Assembly: GCF_900116805.1 (NCBI RefSeq)
Contig: NZ_FPBV01000008.1
Span: 1-64,000, forward strand
DNA length: 64,000 nt
From: Paenalicyclobacillus macrosporangiidus
GTDB lineage: Bacteria > Bacillota > Bacilli > Alicyclobacillales > Alicyclobacillaceae
Reading direction: 5' to 3'
How positions within the stretch are numbered: the stretch's first letter is position 1; each line of letters opens with the position of its first letter. The notes under the pieces were generated by a model. That model was not told where the DNA came from and searched no databases. It saw nothing but the letters and a program-made list of their open reading frames with translations. Below, one piece after another: positions 54,954 to 61,967 of this stretch. The position numbers and the translations under genes were made by a program.

Positions 54954-57851
54954 ATGGCCAACCAAACCAGACCACCGTCCGGGCGCCGGCCGGCACCGCG
55001 GCCCCGAAAACGGGCCGCCAAACGGGAAGGGCGCCGCTGGGTGTGGCGTGGCCTGGCGGTGGCGGGCTCCGCACTCGGCGCCCTCGTGGTGACGGGGACC
55101 GGTGCGGCGGTCGGATACGCCGCGTCCATGCTCAAGGGGCTCCCCGCCATCAGCGCCGATACGTTCACCAATCTCAGCCAGCCGACCGTCGTGTACGACG
55201 TGCACGGCCAGGTGATTGGACGCTTTACGGCGGAAGGGGACCGGGAACCCATCACGTCGCTGGACCAGGTGTCCAAAAATCTGGTCAACGCCTTCATCGC
55301 GGCGGAGGACAAGACGTTCTACCAGAACATCGGCATCAACCCGATGGCGATGGCGCGCGCCTTCGTGCAGGACGTCCTGCACCACCAGATCCAGAGCGGC
55401 GCCAGCACCATCACGCAGCAGACCGTCAAATTGGCCATTTTTCCTGACCAACAGCGCACCCTGAAACGCAAAATCCAGGAGATCGCCCTGGCCCTGGAAG
55501 TCAACCACATGCTGACAAAGGACGAGATCCTGACCGATTACATGAACTGGGTCTACATGGGCCAGATGGGGAGCAGCCAGGTGTACGGGGTGAAAGCCGC
55601 TTCCCAGATCCTTTTTCACAAAGACCCGAAGGATCTGAACTTGCCCGAGGCCGCTCTGCTGGCGGCCATCCCGAACAACGCCAGCCTTTTCTCGCCGTAC
55701 GACCACCTGGACAACACCATCTCCCGCCAGCACTACATCCTGGACCAGATGCGGGCGAATGGCATGATCGACGATGCGCAGTACCAGGCGGCGCTGAAGT
55801 ACGACATCAAAAAGGACATCCAGCCCGAGCCGAAGAGCAGCGCGTACACGCAGCATCCGTACCTGATGATCGACGAGATCCGGCCCCTGGCGGCGCAGTA
55901 CCTCGTCCAGTCGGGCCGGTACTCCAGTGTGGAAGACGCACTCAAGGCCCTGCCGACGGCCGGGTACAAGATCTACACGTCCATTGACCTCAAGGCGCAG
56001 AACCAGGTGGAAAGCGTGCTCGCGGACGACAAGCTGTTCGGCAACACCAACCAGGTGGCCAAAGACGCCAACGGCAAGGTGATCACGCAGAACGGCAAGC
56101 CGGTCGTGGACCTGTATGAGGCCGGGGTCACCCTGATTGACAACCAGACCGGTGGCATCGTCGCCATCGGCGGCGGGCGCGATTACGCCCGCGACAGCGT
56201 GGACCACACCATCATCGCGCGGCAACCCGGGTCTTCCATCAAGCCCCTGCTCGACTACGGGCCGGCCCTGGACCAGAACCGGATCACCGCAGCCACGCCC
56301 ATCCTGGACGCGCCCGTCAGCTACCGGGGCGGAGACGGCCAACTGTGGGCACCGAAAAATGACGACCGCGAGTGGCACGGGGTGGTCACCGTGCGCCAGG
56401 CGCTGACGTCCTCGTACAACGTCCCGGCCATCAAGGCGTATACCCGGTACAGCAAGGGCATCGGGGGGAGCTACCTGGAGAAGATGGGCATCTCCACCCA
56501 GGCCAAGACCCTCAACGGCCAGCCCACCCTGGCACCGGAGGACCTGCAGAATGCGGCCGTCGCCATCGGCGGCATGACCAACGGCCTGACGGTGCAACAG
56601 ATGACCAGCGCCTACACCGTCTTTCCGAACCAGGGCGTGTGGCGCCACCCGTACCTGATCAGCAAGATTGTCGATCGCGACGGCAATCCGCTGTACCAGT
56701 TCCAGCCCTCGGCGACCAAGGTGTTCTCGCCGCAGACGGCGTACGTGATGACCGATATCCTGCACGACGTGGTGTATGCGCCGGGCGGAACCGCAACGCC
56801 CGGGGTCGGCGCCCACTTCCCGGGCTACTACATCGCGGGCAAGACGGGGACGACGGACTCCCGTGCAGACGGGTGGTTCATCGGCTACACCCAGAAGTAC
56901 ACCATGGGCATCTGGATGGGCTACAATCATCACCAGCCGATCGATGAAAGTGTATACAACCTCAAGTTCACCGTCTGGGACAGGATCATGGATCCGCTGC
57001 TGAAGGCCGCTCCGCCCACATCGCCCTTCCCGCGTCCCCCCGGCATCGTGAGCGTGGCGGTGTGCAAGAAATCGGGGATGCTGCCGACCGACCTGTGCAA
57101 AGAAGACGGGGACGTGTACACGGAGCTGTTCATCCAGGGGACGGAACCGGCGACCCCGTGCACCGCCCATGTCCAGGCGCTGTACACCGTGGTCAACGGA
57201 AAACGTTACCTGGCCACGACCAACACGCCGCCTGCGGAGATCCGGACCGGGCTGTTCATCATCCCGCCGGAGCAGGTGCCGGACGGCACCGTGACCAACG
57301 ACAGCGCTGAATACGTGCCGACGCAGGCCGATCCGCGCGGCGGCACCGTCCTGAGCCATCCGGGACAGCAGACGGTCGAGCCGCCCCTTCCCGCCCCGAA
57401 CCAGGTTCAGGCAACGTTCACGCAAGGGGGCGTACAGTTGCAGTGGAGTCCGGTGGCAGGCGCCAACGGCTACACCGTGTGGCGGGCGACCGCCCCCGGC
57501 GGCCCGTATGTCAACGTCGCAGGACCAATCGCGCGGACCACGTTCACCGACACGAACCTGCCCGCGGGCGCAAGTACCCTGTACTACCAGGTGTACGCCA
57601 TGTCCCCGAGCGGCATCTCGCCGCCCTCCCCTGCCGCCAGCGTCGTCCTGCCGGGCGGCGAAGGCTCCGGCGGCACCCCGCCGGGCCAGGGAAATTCCAC
57701 CGGCGGGTCGGGCGGAACGGGCAACACCGTCAACGGCCAGCGAACGCCTCCGGGACAGGGCCGCGGCAAGGGCGGCGCGGACACCGGCAACACCACCGGG
57801 CTGCCCGATCTGCTCTGGCCGGGCGGGCTCCCGGCCAGAGCGCGCGGCTGA
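54954..57851 (+). CDS. Class A penicillin-binding protein (PBP1A family)
   Basis: 965 residues. A basic cytoplasmic head and one membrane anchor (~35-60) precede a GT51 transglycosylase domain (~75-250: FIAAEDKTFYQN with the catalytic Glu, GASTITQQTVKL). The transpeptidase domain (~350-640) has SxxK in QPGSSIKPLLDYG, SxN in LTSSYNVPA and KTG in IAGKTGTTD. After ~740 comes a fibronectin type III-like domain (VQLQWSPVAGANGYTVWRA) and a ~70-residue Gly/Thr/Asn-rich tail. It polymerises and cross-links peptidoglycan outside the membrane. Divergent from the tyrS leader. Confidence 0.94.
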   Translation: MANQTRPPSGRRPAPRPRKRAAKREGRRWVWRGLAVAGSALGALVVTGTGAAVGYAASMLKGLPAISADTFTNLSQPTVVYDVHGQVIGRFTAEGDREPITSLDQVSKNLVNAFIAAEDKTFYQNIGINPMAMARAFVQDVLHHQIQSGASTITQQTVKLAIFPDQQRTLKRKIQEIALALEVNHMLTKDEILTDYMNWVYMGQMGSSQVYGVKAASQILFHKDPKDLNLPEAALLAAIPNNASLFSPYDHLDNTISRQHYILDQMRANGMIDDAQYQAALKYDIKKDIQPEPKSSAYTQHPYLMIDEIRPLAAQYLVQSGRYSSVEDALKALPTAGYKIYTSIDLKAQNQVESVLADDKLFGNTNQVAKDANGKVITQNGKPVVDLYEAGVTLIDNQTGGIVAIGGGRDYARDSVDHTIIARQPGSSIKPLLDYGPALDQNRITAATPILDAPVSYRGGDGQLWAPKNDDREWHGVVTVRQALTSSYNVPAIKAYTRYSKGIGGSYLEKMGISTQAKTLNGQPTLAPEDLQNAAVAIGGMTNGLTVQQMTSAYTVFPNQGVWRHPYLISKIVDRDGNPLYQFQPSATKVFSPQTAYVMTDILHDVVYAPGGTATPGVGAHFPGYYIAGKTGTTDSRADGWFIGYTQKYTMGIWMGYNHHQPIDESVYNLKFTVWDRIMDPLLKAAPPTSPFPRPPGIVSVAVCKKSGMLPTDLCKEDGDVYTELFIQGTEPATPCTAHVQALYTVVNGKRYLATTNTPPAEIRTGLFIIPPEQVPDGTVTNDSAEYVPTQADPRGGTVLSHPGQQTVEPPLPAPNQVQATFTQGGVQLQWSPVAGANGYTVWRATAPGGPYVNVAGPIARTTFTDTNLPAGASTLYYQVYAMSPSGISPPSPAASVVLPGGEGSGGTPPGQGNSTGGSGGTGNTVNGQRTPPGQGRGKGGADTGNTTGLPDLLWPGGLPARARG

Positions 57852-57893
57852 CCCCGCACCGGTGGGCGTACCGCTCCGCTCCTGCGCGAAAGG

Positions 57894-57956
57894 GACGGTG
57901 GGTGTGTTGCTCCGCTTCTGAACTAAAGCGAACCGCTCCGCAACACACCCACCGTC
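57894..57956. repeat. 17-bp perfect inverted repeat with inner stem
   Basis: GACGGTGGGTGTGTTGC (57894-57910) and its exact complement (57940-57956) flank 29 bases that contain a second stem, CGCTT/AAGCG. No T run on either strand. It lies between the convergent PBP and mutS2 genes in a 240-base gap with no coding sequence. It may stop transcription from both sides, but its length is more like a repetitive element. Confidence 0.8.
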
Positions 57957-58029
57957 ACCCGGAGTATGTGGTGGGGGGACCAGTTCGATAGACGCCAGCC
58001 GCAGCCTTGTTCCGCCGTCTTCGTGATGG

Positions 58030-58090
58030 TTGGCACACGCCGCGCGAAGCGTCTCTCGTAAGAGTCGAAGCGGAGGGCGGCGTGTGTCAA
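58030..58090. repeat. Second long inverted repeat next to mutS2
   Basis: TTGGCACACGCCGC (58030-58043) pairs with GCGGCGTGTGTCAA (58077-58090) with one mismatch around a 33-base loop holding two AAGCG copies. It ends one base before the mutS2 stop codon. Similar in size to the hairpin at 57894, unrelated in arm sequence. Confidence 0.7.
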
Positions 58091-58091
58091 C

Positions 58092-60452
58092 TCACTTCAA
58101 TTCGACCACCGTGGCGCCGTCGCCGCCTTCGCCCGGACCACCGGGCGCCCAGGACGACACGTGCGGATGCTTGGACAGGTAGCGGCGAACGCCGTCGCGC
58201 AGGGCGCCGGTCCCCTTCCCGTGGATGATGGTCACCCGCGGCAGACCGCTCAGGACCGCCTGATCCAGATACCGATCCACGGACGGCAGCGCCTCCTCGA
58301 CGGTCTGTCCGCGGATGTCGAGTTGCAGCGGGACCGTCTGCACCGACCGCTTCACGGTCCGGACCGCCTGCACCCGCTCCGGTGCGGCGGAGAGCACCTC
58401 GACGTCGTCCACCGGCACCTTCATCCGCAGCATCCCCAGTTGAACCGTCAACTCCCGTCCGTCGGCCGAGCGCTCCACGACCTCGCCCTTCTGCCCGACC
58501 GACAGCACCCGCACGGTGCTGCCCACGGCCGCGCGCCCGGCGTCGCCCCCCTTGCGCCGCGCCACCCGCCGCTCCTCCGGCAGGGCGTCCTCCAGCGCCT
58601 TGCGAAGCTCGACCAGCTCGTGGTCCTTCACCGGGCCGCCGCGCTGGCGATCGCGCAGCTCCCGGATGACGCGCTCCGCCTCGGTGCGGGCTCTCGCCAC
58701 CACCTCGCGCGCCTCGCGCAACGCGGCCTCCCGCGCCTGCTCCACCGACTGCTCGAACGCCTCCCGTTCCTGAACCCACTGTGCGCGTTCGCGCCGCGCC
58801 TCCGCGAGCTCCTGTTCCGCCTCCGCGCGCAGGCGCTCCGCTTCCCGCCGCGCCGCTTCCAGTTGGGCAATCAGGTCCTCGACGCGGACATCGTCCGTGC
58901 GCAGGTGATGGCGCGCCTGGTCAATCAAGGTCTCCGGCATGCCGAGGCGGGCCGCGATGGCCAACGCGTTGGATCTCCCGGGCACGCCCAGCAACAGACG
59001 GTACGTGGGGCGCAGCGTGTCGACGTCGAACTCGACGCTGGCGTTGATGGCCGCAGGCTCCCGGAAAGCGTACGCCTTCAGCTCCGCGTAGTGGGTCGTC
59101 GCCACCACCCGAGCCCCGCGCGCCTTCAGCCAGTCCAGAATCGCCATCGACAGGGCCGCGCCCTCCGCCGGGTCGGTCCCGGCGCCGAGCTCGTCGAGCA
59201 GCACCAGGCTGTCCGGGCCCACGTGCTCGAGCATCCCGATGATGTTGCGCATGTGGGACGAGAAGGTGGACAAACTCTGTTCGATGCTCTGCTCATCGCC
59301 GATGTCCGCGAAGACCTCACCGCACCAACCGATGTCGCTGGGCGATCTCGTCGTCAGAAAGCAGCCGGACATGGCGAGCAGGGTCAACAGGCCCACGGTC
59401 TTCAGGGTCACCGTCTTCCCGCCGGTGTTCGGCCCGGTGATGATCACCATCCGGAAGTCGTCCCCCAGGCGGATGTCGATGGGGACCGCCGCCTCCTTCG
59501 GGATCAACGGATGCCGCGCGCCCGTCAGGCGCCAAACCCCGTCCGTGCGAAGCCGCGGCCGCTGCGCGTCCTCCCGCCGGGCGTACTCCGCCTTCGCCAT
59601 CCAGGCGTCGAGGGTCGCCAGGCGCTCGGCATTTTCCGCCAACGGTTCGGCCACGGCCGCCACCACGCCGGAGAGCCGCTGCAGCACCCGCTCGATCTCG
59701 CGGTCCTCCTCCGCCGCCAAGGCGCGCACGCGGGCGCTCATCTGGACAATCTCCTGGGGTTCGATGAACACCGTGGCGCCCGAGGACGACACGTCGTGCA
59801 CGACGCCCGGGACCTGGTTCTTGAACTCCACCCGCACGGGCAGGCAAAAGCTGTCCCCGCGCACGGTCACCACCGGGTCCTGCAGCCAACGCTGCAGGTG
59901 CCGCACCATCTGGTCCAGCCGTTCCCGGATCCGGGCCTCCTCCGCCCGGCGCTGGTTCCGGATGCGGCGCAGTTCCGGACTGGCCTGATCCAGAACCAGG
60001 CCATCCTCATCAATCGCCTGGCGGAGTTCCAGCTCCGTCTGTCGCGCGTCGAACAGGCCGGCAGCCATCTCCTGCAGGCGGGGGATGTCCATCGCCTCGG
60101 CGGCCGCCTCAATCGCCGTCCGGGCCCGCCGGCCCCCGGCGATGAAGAACGCCACCTCGTTCAGGTCCCCGGCCGTGAGCACGCCGCCGATGGCCGCCTT
60201 CCGCAGGTGCGGGCGGATGTCGCGGATGCCGCCAAACGGGATCCCGCCGCGGCGAAGCAGCATCCGCAGCGCTTCATCCACCGCCGCCAGCTCCGCCTCC
60301 GCCTCGGCGATGGAGGACAGCGGCCGCATCTGTTCCAGCCGTTCCTGCCCCAGCCGGGTCGCCGCAAAGCCGCGGACGTGCTGGCGAACCTTGTCGTATT
60401 CAAGAATGTGCAACACGCGTTCCTGCATGCCGTGCCACCCTGCCTTGTCCAT
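58092..60452 (-). CDS. mutS2: Endonuclease MutS2
   Basis: 786 residues, full length. MutS-type core and clamp, then the ATPase with Walker A ITGPNTGGKTVTLKT, the ST motif SIEQSLSTFSSHMRN, Walker B SLVLLDELGAGTDPAEG and THYAELKAYA. After a coiled coil (~520-620, Glu/Arg-rich) comes a KOW-like segment and the C-terminal Smr nuclease domain (LDIRGQTVEEALPSVDRYLD, VTIIHGKGTGALRDGVRRYL). It lacks the mismatch-recognition domain of MutS. Roles in suppressing recombination and in splitting collided ribosomes are known for the family. Confidence 0.96.
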   Translation of the reverse strand: MDKAGWHGMQERVLHILEYDKVRQHVRGFAATRLGQERLEQMRPLSSIAEAEAELAAVDEALRMLLRRGGIPFGGIRDIRPHLRKAAIGGVLTAGDLNEVAFFIAGGRRARTAIEAAAEAMDIPRLQEMAAGLFDARQTELELRQAIDEDGLVLDQASPELRRIRNQRRAEEARIRERLDQMVRHLQRWLQDPVVTVRGDSFCLPVRVEFKNQVPGVVHDVSSSGATVFIEPQEIVQMSARVRALAAEEDREIERVLQRLSGVVAAVAEPLAENAERLATLDAWMAKAEYARREDAQRPRLRTDGVWRLTGARHPLIPKEAAVPIDIRLGDDFRMVIITGPNTGGKTVTLKTVGLLTLLAMSGCFLTTRSPSDIGWCGEVFADIGDEQSIEQSLSTFSSHMRNIIGMLEHVGPDSLVLLDELGAGTDPAEGAALSMAILDWLKARGARVVATTHYAELKAYAFREPAAINASVEFDVDTLRPTYRLLLGVPGRSNALAIAARLGMPETLIDQARHHLRTDDVRVEDLIAQLEAARREAERLRAEAEQELAEARRERAQWVQEREAFEQSVEQAREAALREAREVVARARTEAERVIRELRDRQRGGPVKDHELVELRKALEDALPEERRVARRKGGDAGRAAVGSTVRVLSVGQKGEVVERSADGRELTVQLGMLRMKVPVDDVEVLSAAPERVQAVRTVKRSVQTVPLQLDIRGQTVEEALPSVDRYLDQAVLSGLPRVTIIHGKGTGALRDGVRRYLSKHPHVSSWAPGGPGEGGDGATVVELK

Positions 60453-60558
60453 GCCGGGCCCCGTCGGCCGGGCCGGCCCAGAAATCCCATCTATTGTACC
60501 ACATGCCCGATGAAAGGCTGGGAAAGATAACGATACGTCAGACGAAAGGAGGAGCTAC

Positions 60559-60906
60559 ATGAACATCATCGGAACCGTGGTCCGGTTCGTGGTATCCGCG
60601 TTGGTTCTGATGTTCGTCGGATTCCTCGTGCCGGGATTCGGCGTGGTGAACTTCTGGACCGCGCTCCTCGCCGCCGTCGTGATCGCGTTGTTGGGTTGGG
60701 CCATCGAGGCGCTGTTCGGCCGCAGAATGTCGCCCTATGGCCGCGGCATCGTGGGGTTCATCTCCGGTGCGGTGGTCCTGTACATCGCACAGATGTTCGT
60801 CCCCGGCATGCGAGTCACCGTCCTCGGGGCGTTGTTGGCGTCACTCGTCATCGGGATCATCGATCTGTTCGTGCCCACCGAACTGCGCCGTAAGCGAGAA
60901 ACGTGA
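60559..60906 (+). CDS. Phage-holin-family-4-like membrane protein (YvlD type)
   Basis: 115 residues from ATG 60559 after AAAGGAGGAG. Four membrane segments make up nearly the whole protein (FVVSALVLMFVGFLVPGFGV, ALLAAVVIALLGWAIEALFG, GIVGFISGAVVLYIAQMFVPG, LGALLASLVIGIIDLFV). This is the usual form of the YvlD/mycobacterial-holin family, which despite the name is a chromosomal protein of unknown role in Firmicutes. Transcribed alone, opposite to mutS2. Confidence 0.88.
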   Translation: MNIIGTVVRFVVSALVLMFVGFLVPGFGVVNFWTALLAAVVIALLGWAIEALFGRRMSPYGRGIVGFISGAVVLYIAQMFVPGMRVTVLGALLASLVIGIIDLFVPTELRRKRET

Positions 60907-60915
60907 CGCCGCGCG

Positions 60916-60952
60916 AAAGCGGGCTGTCCGCTCCATGGGACAGCCCGCTTTT
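60916..60952. terminator. Bidirectional terminator between yvlD-like and cvpA
   Basis: AAAGCGGGCTGTCC/GGGACAGCCCGCTTT, a 15-bp perfect stem with a seven-base loop and short A/T flanks on both strands. It lies ten bases past the plus-strand stop; cvpA on the minus strand ends 62 bases away. Confidence 0.85.
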
Positions 60953-61013
60953 GTCCTGTTCTGCTTCGTGCACCCCCGCTGAACCCGGACCGCCTGCGGC
61001 GCCCGAGCGCGGC

Positions 61014-61526
61014 CTAGCGCAAGCCTGCGGCGTTTCGGGTCTGCGCGTCGAGCCACGACACGACGCTCGAATTCGTCAACTGCGCCTGCAGTCTGTCGTT
61101 TTCCACGTGGTTCATGACCAAGACGGCGACATAGACGAAGAGCAGGGCCAGCGCAACACCGCCGACCAGCCCGGCCAGACGGTTGACCAGGGACAGGACG
61201 GGCAGGTGAAACACCGCGTCCACCAACCCCGCCGTGTACCGGAGCAGCACCCACGACAGCAGGAACACCGCGGCGAACGACACGGCACCGGACAGATCTC
61301 CCAGCAGCAAGGCCGCGACACCGGGACGGACGTTCGCGGATTGCACCTGCCCAATCCAACTGGCCACCGCCGGCTGGACGTACGGCCGAAGCCACCACGC
61401 CAATGCATAGGCGGCGATCCCGCCGCACAGGCGGGTCACTTGACGCACCAGCCCCAGCCGGTAGCCGTTCCAACCACCCAGGGCAATCACAGCCACGATC
61501 ACGAGATCCAGCAGATCCACCTGCAC
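61014..61526 (-). CDS. CvpA family membrane protein
   Basis: 170 residues from GTG 61526, four bases after AGGAG (GTG 61520 possible). Four membrane segments, beginning VDLLDLVIVAVIALGGWNGYRLGLVRQ, the conserved CvpA opening. In Bacillus the homologue yshB lies between zapA and polX/mutS2, as here apart from polX. Function in Firmicutes is unclear. Confidence 0.88.
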   Translation of the reverse strand: MQVDLLDLVIVAVIALGGWNGYRLGLVRQVTRLCGGIAAYALAWWLRPYVQPAVASWIGQVQSANVRPGVAALLLGDLSGAVSFAAVFLLSWVLLRYTAGLVDAVFHLPVLSLVNRLAGLVGGVALALLFVYVAVLVMNHVENDRLQAQLTNSSVVSWLDAQTRNAAGLR

Positions 61527-61635
61527 AACGCTCCTATCCGCGATCCCCTCCACCGGGACGCACGCCCGCCAGGGCGCACGGTGACCGCCGACACACGGCC
61601 TGCGGCCCTCTGCCTGCACAGGCCGGGCGGCGCCT

Positions 61636-61911
61636 TCAACGGGTGGATGAAGACCGGGTCTGTTGGTCCAACAATTCCAGCAACTCCCGGTACTCCTGTT
61701 GGAGCCGAACCAGGTCGTCCGCGATGTTGAGCGCGGCCAGCACGGCCTGGCGGCGCAGATCTAAATTCGGGTTGGCCGCTGCGACGCGCTGCATCACCGC
61801 GTCCACCAGCTGTGCGACCTCACGCAGATGCGCCTCGCTCGCCGGGCCGCGCACGGTGTACTCCTGTCCACAGATGGTGACGCGAATGCGATGATTGTTC
61901 TCCGTGCCCAT
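61636..61911 (-). CDS. zapA: Cell division protein ZapA
   Basis: 91 residues from ATG 61911 after AAGGAGG. N-terminal NHRIRVTICGQEYTVRGPAS, then LREVAQLVDAVMQRVAAANP and a C-terminal coiled coil (NIADDLVRLQQEYRELLELL), the ZapA pattern. It stabilises FtsZ filaments at the division ring. Lies directly after pheT, as in Bacillus. Confidence 0.92.
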   Translation of the reverse strand: MGTENNHRIRVTICGQEYTVRGPASEAHLREVAQLVDAVMQRVAAANPNLDLRRQAVLAALNIADDLVRLQQEYRELLELLDQQTRSSSTR

Positions 61912-61967
61912 GGATCGGCTCCCTCCTTCCCGTTGATTTCGTCCTCCGCCCGCGAATTCCTGCCCCT

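Noticed and set aside
54567-57425. 952-residue minus-strand open frame opposite the penicillin-binding protein gene
   Set aside because: Antisense of an intact PBP with all catalytic motifs; no ribosome binding site or recognisable domain.
58161-60530. 789-residue plus-strand open frame opposite mutS2
   Set aside because: Shadow of mutS2; no family motif and no credible start.
60559-60906. A true phage holin
   Set aside because: The four-segment YvlD-type family is chromosomal and widespread in Firmicutes; the family name is historical and there is no neighbouring lysin.
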